Shown: in pieces, positions 45,343 to 57,224 of the stretch
How the letters are laid out: each line of letters opens with the position of its first letter
How positions within the stretch are numbered: the first letter of the stretch is position 1
NCBI GenBank assembly: GCA_016906335.1
Contig: JADEYG010000002.1
Span: 1,420,001-1,484,000 of the forward strand
Direction: 5' to 3'
Length of the DNA stretch: 64,000 nt
Source: Novakomyces olei
Lineage: Eukaryota > Ascomycota > Novakomycetes > Novakomycetales > Novakomycetaceae
Position numbers and translations under genes: made by a program
The notes under the pieces: generated by a model
Seen by the model: only the letters and a program-made list of their open reading frames with translations
Told to the model about the DNA's origin: nothing
Database searches by the model: none

Positions 45343-45937
45343 ACCGCTTTCCAGTAGACGCGCGTATTATGGCTTTGCTTAATGCATATTGCCGAGCGTA
45401 AAGCTCATTGCCGCTGCCTTTACGTTGTGCTAATGTTCATTTTGTCGTAATATCTACTTCTTTATTATTATCAATTATTGAGTTAATTGAAATTCAATTA
45501 GATATAATTAGATATAATTAGATACAATTAGATACAATTAGATATAATTAAATATAATTAGATATAATTAGATACAATTAGATATAATTAGATACAATTA
45601 GATATAATTAAATAATAAAATATAATTAGATATAATTAAATATAATTAGATACAATTAGATATAATTAAATATAATTAGATATAATTAGATATAATTAGA
45701 TATAATTAGATATTAATTACTGATATCAATTATTATTCAATAATTAGTTATTCAATTACTGTTCAATAATTATTCAACTATTATTCAACTATTATTCAAC
45801 TATTATTCAACTATCAATTATTATCAATTATTATCAATTATTATCAATTATTGTTCAAATAAACTACACTATATCGAGTCAATCTGCTCCCGCAGCCACT
45901 TGCAAGCGAGACGAGTATGAGTATACAAAGCAGATAG
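45343..45937. repeat. AATTAGATATA and CAATTATT repeats between divergent genes
   Basis: Units of AATTAGATATA/AATTAGATACA (10-11 bp) run from about 45495 to 45715. A second tract of TTCAACTATTA and TTATCAATTATTATC follows at about 45770-45855. They lie between the TCO89 start and the next gene's start. Confidence 0.9.
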
Positions 45938-46396
45938 ATGGCGGCGATGGAGATGCACTGGCACCATATTAATGGACCGGAAACCCTGCTGGAAACGTTA
46001 CTTGCCGCCAATGGCAAACGGACACTGCTGCTTGTCTGTGGCGAACGTGAAGAGTTTACGCGTGCTCTCGCGTCTCTCCCTTTCGCGATAACGCCAAAAG
46101 TTTTAGACGCGGTTGCGTCAATTGACGTTGCATTTGCCTCGGGCGTGGAGCAATTGCGAAGAGTTGTATTTCACAAGTATCCGCGTATTATTGTATACAA
46201 TTTGGCGACAGTGCATGGCGAGAGTATGAGCATTGCCCAATTGCAATACTCTTGTGCCTGTGTTGTAGAGGCAGCAGTGGCAGTGGACGCTGGTCTTTGC
46301 GTGCTGGACGAGGTTGCACTTTGCCAGGAGTTACGCGGATCTAATCGGCAGGTTACTTTATCGCAGACTGTGGGTAAATGGTTCACTACGAGCTGA
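45938..46396 (+). CDS. Unrecognised 152-aa protein, possible RecA-fold relic
   Basis: Single exon from ATG 45938. I do not recognise a family. The sequence looks like a small alternating alpha/beta protein: strand TLLLVCG near residue 30, helix, strand ASIDVAFASG, and strand RIIVYNLATVHG near 87-98 resembling a Walker B strand, then helices and LCVLDEV. There is no Walker A glycine-lysine motif. That layout resembles degenerate Rad51 paralogs such as Shu-complex subunits (Psy3, Csm2, SWSAP1), but this is a guess from shape alone. It sits between TCO89 and NUF2, converging on NUF2 with only 45 bases between stop codons. Confidence 0.6.
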   Translation: MAAMEMHWHHINGPETLLETLLAANGKRTLLLVCGEREEFTRALASLPFAITPKVLDAVASIDVAFASGVEQLRRVVFHKYPRIIVYNLATVHGESMSIAQLQYSCACVVEAAVAVDAGLCVLDEVALCQELRGSNRQVTLSQTVGKWFTTS

Positions 46397-46441
46397 TGCG
46401 ACGTATAAAAGACGGATTATATGTACAGCTGTCTACACGCC

Positions 46442-47925
46442 TCACACGGGCTCCATGATTTTTTGCATCTCGTGCATGTACGCCTCAACGTGAGACTTGA
46501 GATGCATAAACTCGGTCTGCGCTGCCCGCACATAGAGGTCAATACTCTCCCGCAAATCGGCAATCTGGTATTAGCATGATAGTAGACGGAATTAAAATGA
46601 AAATAAAATAAAAGTTAAAGGGGAGCAACTGTGTCGATGCCATTCCTGTCGCCCAGAGAGGCGTCTTACCTCCTTCTCCGTTTGTGTAATATACGCCTTC
46701 TTCTTATCCATCTCGTGAGTACGTACTACCCGCTCACGCGCTATAGCAGCGTACTCGTCCTTTATTTCGTTCATGCGTGCCTGTGAAGCTTCGCGTTTGC
46801 TCTCAAATTGTGTTTGTGCCCGGGCCAGTTTGTCTCGAGCATTGGCTAGTTGCCGCAGCAGCTGAGCTTCACGCACTTCAACCTCGCGGACCTCGATTTG
46901 TTTCTGCTCCACCATATCTTTATTGCGATTATTGCGCCGTACTGCCTCCTCCACACGCGCTAGCTCAGCCTCACACTCCTCCATATTGGCAATACAAGCA
47001 TTCAAGTCCTGTTCAACTGTGGTCATTGCTTGAATCCGCAATTGCAAGTCACGTGCCTGTTTTTCAAGAGCGATTACCTCGCCTTTGTCCTCGCCCAGTG
47101 ACCGGCCCATACCCTCAATAACCTCCTTGAGCTTCTCCGGGCTGTGGACTACACGACCTCGGACCTTGGCAATCTCTTGACGCAAGTTTACCGTCATAAA
47201 CTGGCAATTAGAAAGCCGTTGAGCAGCATCCTGCTTCTTGCGTTTAAGATCATCAATCTGATTCATAAGCAAAGTTTGAGCTCGTTTGAGCTCACGCAGC
47301 TCTTGAGTGAGCGCCGTCGCACGTTCACGATAATGGTTTATTTTAGGCTCCTGATGCTCACGTTGTAACTGTAAGTTTTCCAGCTTTTGCTGCAGTTCGC
47401 CGTGCTGGTCCACCAGCGTCCTATACTGATCCATATACTCGTCTGATTTCTGTGTCAGGTCGTCGTAAATCGGCAATCGCTCCTCTCGAAATTTCAATAA
47501 ATTTAAACACGCCGATAGTATGCGCCGAACCCGCTGTGGTTCTGGTTTCTGCAAGTCCCGCAGACTATAGTCAACGATCCCCACTTGGCTCATTAACTTT
47601 GCACTGGATCGTTTAGCAATCAGTACCACTATTAAAAATCCAAAGGAAATGTTGGCTCTTACAACTGCTGGTGAAAGGCCATAACTGAAAGCGAGTCGGC
47701 GTATATTTCATAATAGCTTAGCTCGTGCGCTAGCAGCTGCAAGTGCTGGGCCATCTCTTCGCGTGCAACACCGACTAAGGCGTCCAAAATGACCTCGTAC
47801 GCGGCCAGTGTCCGAGGCGTCGTGGGCTTGAGGATATCATCGTCCGTGAAAGGAAGGCCGAGTTCTTTCATGCATATTACAATCTCTGTCACCCGAAGAA
47901 CGGGAAACACGTACCGCTTGTCCAT
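46442..47925 (-). CDS. NUF2: Kinetochore protein Nuf2 (NDC80 complex)
   Basis: Microtubule-binding NDC80 complex subunit. Exons 47925-47663, 47603-46670 and 46564-46442 give 439 aa. The N-terminal CH domain starts FPVLRVTEIVICMKELGLPFTDDDILKPT, then MAFHQQFAKLMSQVGIVDYSLRDLQKPEPQRVRRILSACLNLLKFREER. The rest is coiled coil, heptad-rich, ending with the exon 3 stretch that pairs with Spc24/25 in relatives. Introns are 59 and 105 nt. The first acceptor is at 47604 (GCTAAACGATCCAG); a nearer AG (about 47620) breaks the frame. Confidence 0.93.
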
Positions 47926-48501
47926 TGTTTGTTTACGCGGCTGTTTGTTTACTACTAAACATTGGTTGTTTATTGTTTATTATATTTATTATATTTATTA
48001 TATTTATTATATTTATTATATTTATTATATTTATTATATTTATTATATTTATTATATTTATTATATTTATTATATTTATTATATTTATTATATTTATTAT
48101 ATTTATTATATTTATTATATTTATTATATTTATTATATTTATTATATTTATTATATTTATTATATTTATTATATTTATTTAAACATCGATTTATTTATTT
48201 TTATAAAATAAAAAAGCACTAGTTATCGGTATATAATTAGCGTCATAGCATTACTTGCTCGCCGCTGGTGTTTTCATTGGGGTAGCGAGATTTGTATAAA
48301 TAATATTAAAGCTTTGACGTAATTGACTCGAGTTTGCGTGACAAAACCAAATTTGCCGCGTAAAGAAGAGAAAATCCTTTTCGGTTTTCTACAGCCATCG
48401 TCGATATCGCAATTACCCCAATCAATCTATTTCTGTTTGTTTCAAGACGACTCTTTTCGTTGAGCCTTTCGTTGATTCATTCTTGAGACCACTCCTGAAC
48501 A
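47926..48501. repeat. 9-bp TATATTTAT minisatellite upstream of the phosphatase gene
   Basis: About 22 units of TATTATATT at 47980-48180 in the divergent promoter of NUF2 and the inositol monophosphatase gene. The rest of the gap is AT-rich with nothing else seen. Confidence 0.95.
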
Positions 48502-49431
48502 ATGTCTGGTGTAGATATCGATCAAATTCTCGAGTTTGCCATTCGCACGGCAAAAGAGGCCGGTGAAATGATCCGTTCTGCCTCTGTGAAGCGTGCTGCC
48601 GCCGGCGGCACCGCCACTACTAACGAGAAAAAGAACAGTGTTGATCTCGTAACAGAGACAGACGAGGCAGTTGAGCGATTTGTGAGTGGCCGTATTGCTC
48701 AGCAGTTCCCCACACACTCCTTTATCGGTGAAGAGTCTTATGCGGGAGGAAAGCATACACGTCTCGGTGATGGACCAACGTGGGCCGTTGATCCAGTGGA
48801 TGGCACTACGAATTTTGTCCATTCTTTCCCATTTGTCGCCTGCAGTATTGGATTCTTTCTCGGCGGAGAGCCGACGGTCGGCGTAGTTTATAATCCCTTC
48901 TTGGAGCAGCTTTACTCTGCGGCAAAGGGCCGTGGAGCCTTTTTAAACGGGGAGCATCGGCTCCCGCTTGTAGAGCCGGCCCCATTAAAGCAAGTACACG
49001 GGTCCCTGCTTAGTGCAGAATGGGGCTCCGATCGGAACACGAGCGCTAAAGGCAGCTCCCCTTCTAATTTCGAGATTAAAGCCGACACGTTTCGCAATCT
49101 GCTGTCTGAAGCCGGTGGGATGGCCCACGGACTGCGCTCGTTGGGCAGTGTAGCCTGCGCCATGTGCTTTGTCGCTGCTGGACAATTAGATGCAATGTGG
49201 GAGGGTGGATGCTGGCTGTGGGATGTTGCTGCTGGCTCATGTATCCTTAATGAAAGTGGGGGTCTCATAACTACTGCCAATGGCGGGGATACGCACCGGC
49301 TACACGGCCGTGAATTTGAAGAACGGCTGTACTTGGCCGTACGCGCTACTCCGAATGGCTTAAAAGAACAGGAGGAGTTTATAGCTGATTATGCAAAGTA
49401 TACAACTGGCGCGCTCGAGTACTCGGTGTGA
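48502..49431 (+). CDS. Inositol monophosphatase
   Basis: Mg2+-dependent, lithium-sensitive hydrolysis of inositol-1-phosphate to free inositol. Single exon, 309 aa. Metal-binding motifs: GEES near residue 76, WAVDPVDGTTNFVHSFPF near 95-112 (DPxDGTTN signature), and WLWDVAAG near 235 (WDxAAG). The N-terminus LVTETDEAVE is typical. Cytosolic. Length fits the IMPase/QutG family. An inositol-type substrate is more likely than PAP or fructose bisphosphate given these motifs. Confidence 0.92.
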   Translation: MSGVDIDQILEFAIRTAKEAGEMIRSASVKRAAAGGTATTNEKKNSVDLVTETDEAVERFVSGRIAQQFPTHSFIGEESYAGGKHTRLGDGPTWAVDPVDGTTNFVHSFPFVACSIGFFLGGEPTVGVVYNPFLEQLYSAAKGRGAFLNGEHRLPLVEPAPLKQVHGSLLSAEWGSDRNTSAKGSSPSNFEIKADTFRNLLSEAGGMAHGLRSLGSVACAMCFVAAGQLDAMWEGGCWLWDVAAGSCILNESGGLITTANGGDTHRLHGREFEERLYLAVRATPNGLKEQEEFIADYAKYTTGALEYSV

Positions 49432-49914
49432 GTTGTGTATAGACCGGAATTTGTGTAGATAGATTGGCATTTAACGCTGGAAATAATTTCTTGTTTCATG
49501 TTGTTTTGACCTGTGGGTTTTTTTGTCTCTTGTAGAACGTGCAAGTAGCGTATTTCTACACTTTAAAACGCTTCCAAATCAGCACATTAATTTCCATTGC
49601 TGAGAGAGAGGAAAGGCGGGCGCGTGCAAGCATCATTACGCTTCGAGTCTGTTGCTTCAAAGCATAGTGGCCCATAAACTCACGGGCCCCGTGACGTAAA
49701 TGGTTATTGTCTATGCTGTATTGACCATAGCGTTACTTGCTCAAAAAAAGTATAACTTCAAGTATGCACAAATTTTAATTGATAATTCTTTTAATTGATA
49801 GTCCCTGTTTTCCATCTGAACAATTTTTATCTTTGTACAATTATATTGTATATATTATAATCTGCTAAAAGAATCGACCCCAAAAATTTGATCCCCCCAA
49901 AAAATTGCTGCAAA
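49432..49914. other. Intergenic, nothing identified
   Basis: About 480 bases between two plus-strand genes with no supported feature beyond AT richness before the NOG1 start. Confidence 0.45.
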
Positions 49915-51953
49915 ATGAGCGGCGGGTTCAAGGTAAATGCCCAATGCACGTTTGACGATCAGTAAACTAATGTCCAGGCGATTGCGCCTATTCCGAGCGC
50001 GAGCGATTTTTTGGATATAGTTCTGAGCCGGACTCAGCGAAAGGTATGTGATGATTGCAAAAAAAAAGACAAGATTCATATCGAGTCTCCAAAAAGGCAA
50101 TTAGAATACTGACAGTATAGCTGCCTACCCAAGTACGGCCTGGCTTCAAAATCACTCGTATCCGTAATTTCTATGGGCGTAAAGTTCGTTTCACGCAGGA
50201 CACGTTCACGGAAAAGTTGGAGGCTATTTTAACGGAATTCCCTAAACTGAACGATATACACCCCTTCCATGCTGATCTGCTCAACATTTTGTATGACAGA
50301 GACCACTTGAAAATTGCACTTAGCCAGCTGAGCACGGCAAAGCATCTGATAGAGGGTGTTGGCCGTGACTATGTGCGCCTGCTCAAGTATGGAGATTCTC
50401 TTTACCGCTGTAAGCAGCTTAAAAGGGCAGCTCTGGGCCGCATGGCTACTATTATGAAGAGACAGAAATCGAGTCTAGAGTTCTTGGAACAAGTGCGACA
50501 GCACCTGTCTCGTTTACCCGCCATCGACCCGAATACACGTACATTGCTAGTGTGCGGCTATCCTAACGTGGGCAAATCTTCCTTTGTCAACAAGGTCACA
50601 CGTGCTCAAGTTGATGTGCAGCCCTATGCTTTTACAACAAAGAGCCTCTTTGTGGGCCATATGGACTACAAGTACCTGCGCTGGCAAGTTATTGATACGC
50701 CAGGTATCCTGGATCATCCGTTGGAGGAGATGAATACAATTGAAATGCAGTCAATCACCGCCATGGCCCATCTGCGTTCAGCAGTTCTTTACTTTATGGA
50801 CCTTAGCGAGCAATGTGGATATAGCATTGAGGCACAAGTGCAGCTCTTCCATTCAATTAAACCGCTTTTTGCCAACAAGATCGTCTTTTGCGTTGTAAAC
50901 AAGGCGGATCAAATGCGCCTCGAGGACCTGGATGAGCGTAACCGCGCTCTTGTTGAGTCGATTACCTCTGATAGCAAGCAAGTAAAGTTGCTGCAGACCA
51001 GCTGTTTCACAGACGAAGGTGTTATGCAACTAAAACAGACAGCCTGTGACGCCTTACTCGCCAGTCGGGTGGAGAATAAGCTCAAGGGCGCTCGTATTAA
51101 CGATGTACTCAACCGTATTCATTTGGCCCAGCCAACTGCCCGTGACGCAATTGACAGATTGCCCGTAACAGCTCCTTCGCAAAGACAACCGCGAGCAAAA
51201 CTCATGCGGGATGTGGAAGCAGAAAATGGTGGCCCTGGTGTATTCAATGTCAATATGCGAGAAAGGTATATCCTTGAAGATTCTGATTGGCGGGAGGATA
51301 AAGTGCCCGAGATCTACAAGGGCCAGAATGTGGCTGATTTTGTTGATCCCGATATTGAAGCAAAACTGGCAGCTTTAGAGGCGGAGGAAGACAAGCTACA
51401 GGCTCAAGGCTTTTACGATTCAGGAGACGAAGAATTGCCCGATGAGGAGGAGGAGGAGTTGCTGGCTCGGGCGGCAGAAATAAGCGAGAAGAAACAGCTG
51501 CAGCGTCAGGAGCATCGTAAACGGAAGGCGATGAAGAACAGAGCTGTTCTTCCACGTACAGCTGGCCTTAGAACGTTTACAGAAATGCGAAATTCACTGG
51601 CAAACTCAGGTTTGGATACAATGGCTGTTGAAGAACGTGCTGGCCGTGCACGTGAACGCGACCGTGCTCGAGATAGCCACAACAACGACGAATCAATGGA
51701 TATGGACGTTGAGACTGCTCAATCTTCTACCTCCCGATCCAAGTCTCGGGCTAGAAGCCAGTCTAATCGTCGGGTAGACGGAATTCATTCCGAAGAGACT
51801 CGTGATCATGCTGAGCGAGTAGCGCGGCTAAAGCAGAGGCAGCGGAATCGTATGGCTCGTGCTTCAGAAAGCGATCGGCGTGTGCAGTCAAAGATGCCCA
51901 AGCATTTGTTTACGGGCAAACGGCCCGGGTTCCATACATCGCGCAGTCGGTAA
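49915..51953 (+). CDS. NOG1: Nucleolar GTPase Nog1
   Basis: GTPase of late nucleolar pre-60S particles; its C-terminal tail threads into the peptide exit tunnel. Exons 49915-49932, 49978-50043 and 50121-51953 give 638 aa. Exon 1 codes MSGGFK, exon 2 [22 protein letters not shown], and exon 3 [22 protein letters not shown], the invariant Nog1 start. GTPase motifs: [13 protein letters not shown] (G1, about 174-186), DTPGILD (G3), and NKAD (G4). The C-terminal third is charged and basic, ending [17 protein letters not shown]. Introns 45 and 77 nt. Confidence 0.95.
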
Positions 51954-52695
51954 AGTGGTACGCACTGGATACTTGTTGGGTTGGGTTAGATTTATGTAAA
52001 AGTTGGGTTTCATTGGTAGTATTAATACAAGTTTTAATTGAGCAAGGGAAATCGAAATATTCACGTGGAATTTAATGTGTCTCTTTTTTCAGCATTCATG
52101 TATATATTTAAACACTATTGCGCCTACTTTTTGTTTGGCACGATAAAATATTTATTCTTTATCGACAATATTTGCTCTTTTTTTTCCGCAATAATGCTTA
52201 ATCTACAGGCTGCCGTAAATGGCATGGCCACGCCCATCAGTCGTGTGGAAACTGTGTCGCGCCTTGTGCCGTGTCTTGCTTGTGAGTTGCATCGTTCTCC
52301 GAGCAGGAGCTTCGTATCAAGGCCGAATGAGAATGAGAATGCTATGATATATATGAAAGAGTGATCAGAGGCATGTAACCTTGATCAGTAGACTTGGAAA
52401 AGCTGAAATCTCCTTCCAGAATTCTACGCTATATTGAATATATCAATTCAAAATGTACCTGAGCACAAATAGCAAAGTGGCAATGTTCCATACTGTTTAT
52501 TCCTTCACGTCAAGGGTTTCGTTTGTTCAGCAACGGACTGCTGATCTCAATAGAATAATATATTGACCCTAACCCTAACTTTGTTTCTTACAATATTATC
52601 ATGGAACGAAGAAAATAGGCGTAACTAGTCAAAAGGCAAATGACATAGCTAATAAATAATTATAGACAGCCTTATGTCTGCAGCATGTAAACTCA
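51954..52695. promoter_or_regulatory. Upstream of RSM1-like gene, telomere-like box
   Basis: 740 bases without a gene. CCCTAACCCTAAC lies at 52567-52579, about 120 bp upstream of the next start codon. A spurious ORF at 52038-52364 has no family resemblance. Confidence 0.4.
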
Positions 52696-54143
52696 ATGCC
52701 GACTGGTGAAGTTCAACTATTTATGGAAGAAACGCGGCAATCACGCAAACGCAAAATCAACCAGCTTCTTGGCTTCATCGACGCTTCACCCAAATCACAG
52801 TCAAATAAGCAATCGCCAAAATTGTTTTGCCGGCAAACATACTCGCCGTGGGACCGATCACAACTTATTGCGAGGCTCTCGACTTTCCGCGCTTATCCTT
52901 TCCAAGAGTACCCACCAATCAGCAGCTACGAATGGGCCCGTCGCGGGTGGTACGCGTTACCGCCCTCAGCCACGACTCTGTCTAATGCTCCGTCTAACGT
53001 TCAATGCACTTTGCAATGCGTATCTTGTCACGCAAAATGTAACTTGCGAATGGATGCTCCTGACGCTCCTGAGGAGGCCCGTACGTAAACCCTTTAATCT
53101 TATGTCTATCAGCGAGCTGTTTCTTTTTTTCTGTTTTTCTGTTTTATTTTTTATATTTTTTGATTAATTTTCTTTTTTGGTAACATATCATGCCTTTTTC
53201 TACGTCACGTATTTCGTCTTCACAATGAATATATCATTTTCCGTCTCGGCAAGCATTCAAAACTTGAGACCTGTCCCTTTCTTTTTGCCGGGTCTATGCT
53301 AGTCAGCTGCTCTGCGCTTTCTCTACAATTATATCCTTGTCATTCCGTTCTCTGCTTACATGATAAGGGCACGCTCTAGCTCAGCGTCTTGCTGCGCTTA
53401 TAATAGACGCTCATCGGGAAGCTTGTTACTGGCGCACACGAGGCTGCAGTGGTAATATTAGTCTCTTTTATTTGATATTTCTTGTCTCTTTCACTTCAGG
53501 TGGTCGTATACCAGTTTGATCCAACGAAACCAATTCGCTTTGTTATCCCCATTTGATCTTTTTTTTGGTTGGTGCTGACTGTTTCCCAGTCGATCTATTA
53601 CGCATCAGGTTCTACGATACAGGGGACGATCATTTTGCATCAAGGGTCGCGTCTATTGGCAAGTTGACAGTTTCCTTATTATTGCCAGCTCAGTATAATT
53701 ACAAAAGCATGCAGCAAGCGCAAATACTCGCCTGCTTTGGTTGGCAAGCAAACCACGTTGGCGGGTCCGGAAATAGCCCAAAAAGAACAATGCTCGAGTG
53801 CCACACGTGTACGCGTCGATGCGGGGTTTGGCTATTACCAAAAAGACCTGTTGAGGATAGCGACGAAGAGAATATTGTGTCTTTTACTGCCGACAATTCA
53901 GTTGACGATGATGCGGAGAAGACTAGTGAGGCTCCTCTCTTTGATTGTGTACGGCAGCATTACACGTTTTGTCCGTGGATCAATGCAAAAACACAGAATA
54001 GTGAAGGCCTGCCGGCTTGGAAGATCCAAGTCGGTATCGCAGAAAAGCCGTCAGCGCCTCTCTTAGAGCCAGCAGAGTCTTTTGCACATCCATCTGGCTG
54101 GCAAACACGCATACAACGTCTGCGCCGTGTGTACGGGTTATAG
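52696..54143 (+). CDS. RSM1: C3HC zinc finger protein (Rsm1/ZC3HC1-like), RNA export or nuclear basket
   Basis: Three exons, 52696-53080, 53368-53451 and 53590-54143, give 340 aa. The N-terminal C3HC finger reads SPWDRSQLIARLSTF, WARRGW, then C-x2-C in CVSCHAKC, and H-x3-C in AHREACYWR, which is restored by exon 2. The C-terminal part has ILACFGWQ followed by LECHTCTRRCGVWLLP, the second conserved motif of the family. Fission-yeast Rsm1 assists mRNA export, and human ZC3HC1/NIPA sits at the nuclear basket. The acceptor of exon 2 is ambiguous: 53367 and 53379 both keep frame, and the exon 1 donor at 53081 (GTACGT) is the phase-compatible choice over 53085 (GTAAAC). The exon 2-3 junction gives CSVDLLRIRF. 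Confidence 0.82.
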
Positions 54144-54321
54144 TCGTCGTCATGTACAAGCAAAATTAAAAAGTTGGAGTTAATTAAGAATAATTTTGAC
54201 AGAATCATTAAAAATGAAATAGTATCGTGATTATTAATTATTCAAAGGTATCGTAAAATCGTTTATTACAAGTCGTTTATTGTTTATAAACAAGTCTTTA
54301 GAAACTCTAATGATAAAAGAG

Positions 54322-56930
54322 CTATTGAGCTTCTGCAAGCAATTCTGATGCGTACAAGGCAACAGAGGGGTTCACACTGGCGATACGTGCTACCTCGCCT
54401 TCTATACTTGCAAAAATCGCACGAGCTCTTTTGCTCTTTGCAAGGTTCCGTAGCACTTTGGCCGCTAGCAAAGCAGCTCCAGTGCCCTCGCCGTCTGGAC
54501 CAGCTGGAGTCCGCTCTTGCCGTACGCTTACGTGCTCCCGAAACGTGTCTACTACTGAGCTCGGAGGCGGACTCAATTGCACGAGGACCATTGTGACTAT
54601 CTCTGCCTGATTACTTTCTTTATCTGTATCAACAGCAGAGGCTACTTGAGCCGTGCTTGAGTCGCCTTGTACGGTTTTATCGACGTTTATATGTGGACTG
54701 CCATTTGCTTGTTGGCCAGCTGCCGCATGATCCTTGCCTTCCTCGGCTGCCTGTGGCACTGTCGCCTTTTCTCTTTGTGCATCCGTACTATACGAATCCA
54801 GATCCATAAGGTCCCCCCCTTGATCAGTTGAAGAAATATCAAGCAGTCCCTCTTTCCCCTCTACCGGGACAGCCATCAGCCTTGAACTAGCGTCTAATGG
54901 CACCCAGCGATGAGGAACCATTGTCTGCAGATTGATAAGCCCCGCTACCCTTCGTGGCCGAATCCCGTAGACGTAAAACTGGTCCGATACGCAAAGTGCA
55001 CGTGCATTTGGAAATACAAGAGGTACGACCTTCAGCATCTCTGACGGAGGTAATACCGGGTGCCTGAAACCTACACTGCGATCACTATTCACTGTGTCGC
55101 TTGTAAAAGGCCTAAAAGTAGCCTCGTAGGCCTCTGCGATCACTCGCTGAGGGACATAAGCGTCCTGGGCTCCTTCTTCATCTTCCACGCTCGTCCCCGG
55201 AACGGATTCAAACATGCAACACAGCCAACGTGCTGCCCGTTCGGGCTCACGAAACTCTACGAGTTCTTGCAGGGCATCCTGGGACAAGGGGGGCAGTTTT
55301 CTCTCTTTTGCAACCGAAGCCTCTTCATGATTTAGGGTTAGGGTTAGTGTTGAAGTCTCCCGAGCGTGCAGCATCAGGTCTTTAAGCGACCGCACAAGCA
55401 TGGGCGCATCGTCTCTTGCCAACAGGGTTGCAGTGCCCACAAAGTACGTTGTATACTGGTACAGAAACTCCAAAACTGCTACCGTCATGCCTTCATCTGA
55501 GCCTAATAAGAGCCCCAAGCATCTGTCGAGATCACGGGGGCCAATATCCTGCATGAGCCTGTTGCCCTCGTCATTTGCAGCCAGTCGGGCCAGGATCCTG
55601 TAGGCGGCAACTAGCACAAATCTGTCGTCAGAGCGCAGCATTCGCCGACTGCCCTGGTAAAGCGGGTCATTATCTGTAGTAGAGGAACCGGCCGAAGCAC
55701 TCAGACCATTGGCCGCGCATTGTACAATCTCCACACAATACTGAAAAAGCTCCTGCAACTGTGGAACAGAGGCCAGTGCCACTGTATTGTCAGCCAGATC
55801 CTTGAAGGCTTTGAGCTGAGCCAAGTAAGCACAGTTTTCTGCATTATCAGCCACAAGGTTTCGGAGTAAAAGGGCAGCAGTGACCGCAATTTCAAACATT
55901 TGTACATTGACATTGACCCAGTGTGAGGATTCTTGCAGGCGCGGGACCTGAACGATGAAATTGTTGATAGTTTGCAACAGGGCCTCTGTTAAAATTGGTG
56001 TCCGTTCCAACACTAGATCAGTTTCCCTCAAATGCCGAAACAACGAGTCAATTGCCCATTTCATTTCCGGAAGACATTGCGACTTGAGCGCTAGCTCAAG
56101 TCGCTGTTGCACTGTGGCTCCAGCAGCTCCAGCTCCGAGACGGAAAACTGCTGATTCTGAGGGTACAAAGGCTTCAACGGCCGGAGTGAAATAAGGCTGG
56201 GGTATCATGGAAGCTGTAGTCAGTGTTACAGGTGCAAAGTACGTTGCATTTTGTGGAGGCTGCAGCTGGGCTTTAAGCGCCCTTCGCTCAATACTGGCTG
56301 CAGTATTTTGAGGTGCGTTAGGGACAAAGGCATAGAAATTACGTGGGTTCATGCGTTTATAAGCAGCAGCAGTAGTCGTAGCAGCAGCCGGATCGTTTGG
56401 CCGGGGAGAAGGCTCAATTTCCATGGGCGGTGGACTTGAGCGGGCCGGTTTTGATTTAAGTATGAGCCATTCTTCAGTTCGCTGAAGGATATCACCGCCC
56501 CGGGCAGTCAGCTCCTCCAGCATAAAGGGCGGAGGCGGCTCCTTATTCCAGTGGTTTAATATCTCAAACGAAGCCAGATTTTTGTAGTAGATATTTTTCA
56601 GCAAATACCCGGAATTCGACATTTCCTGTACCTGATAGTCTGTAGACATGTTGCGCCATAGGGAGGTTATAGACGATACTTTGTCGTACCCGCCGAGATC
56701 AACAACGCGTCGATAGAGTTTAAGCAGATCCAGTCGTTTGTGGCCAAAACCAGGCTGCCGCATGAAAAACTGTAGAGTGCTATTGCAGCTTAGTATACAG
56801 TAAACCTCAATAAAACAACGTACCCGCGACGCCGATGGTGCTGTTCCAATGCAGCCATAAACTCGGCATACTCTTCCGTGCGATCAATGTCGCTTTCGTC
56901 ATATTGGCGATCGCCAGCACGCGTCGGCAT
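54322..56930 (-). CDS. RSC9: ARID-containing chromatin remodeller subunit Rsc9
   Basis: Subunit of the RSC (SWI/SNF-class) remodelling complex. Exons 56930-56824 and 56779-54322 give 854 aa. The ARID domain spans about residues 20-115: EYAEFMAALEQHHRRRG, then across the 44-nt intron TLQFFMRQPGFGHKRLDLLKLYRRVVDLGGYDKVSS..W and LLKNIYYKNLASFE. The middle is helical (armadillo-like) and the region RAARWLCCMFE...VIAEAYEATFRP is the RFX-like segment seen in Rsc9/ARID2. The C-terminus is helical. The intron acceptor at 56780 (ACTAAGCTGCAATAG) fits phase. A TTAGGG-type run at 55331-55347 lies inside the coding sequence and codes TLTLTLN. Confidence 0.82.
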
Positions 56931-57017
56931 AGCGATGCGAGCGGGCGATGCTCGGTGGGAAACGCGTAAAGACGTAATTGTAGCTGTCTCGACGTTTGCG
57001 CAAACGATCAAATCGTT

Positions 57018-57102
57018 ATTATTTTTATTATTTTTATTATTTTTATTATTTTTATTATTTTATTATTTTTATTATTTTTATTATCTTTATTATTTTCTAA
57101 TA
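57018..57102. repeat. TTTTTATTA repeat upstream of the Rec114-like gene
   Basis: Nine units of the 9-10 bp TTTTTATTA motif in the 294-bp gap between divergent RSC9 and the next gene, followed by TAGGGTTAGGTTT at 57125-57137, about 90 bp before the start codon. Confidence 0.85.
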
Positions 57103-57224
57103 TCCTATTTTCATCCTCTAATTGTAGGGTTAGGTTTAAGTATTTAAATAATATAAATTAATACGCTTATATACCTGTTTTGAAGGATAATCTAATTTGA
57201 CAGCGCACCTGCGTGTATGCGGTC

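Noticed and set aside
47789-48222. Three overlapping ORFs of Tyr/Ile/Leu repeats
   Set aside because: They are translations of a 9-bp AT-rich array in three frames, with no start context or conserved sequence.
52038-52364. 108-codon ORF after NOG1
   Set aside because: Phe/Tyr-rich composition typical of AT-rich intergenic DNA, no family, no start context.
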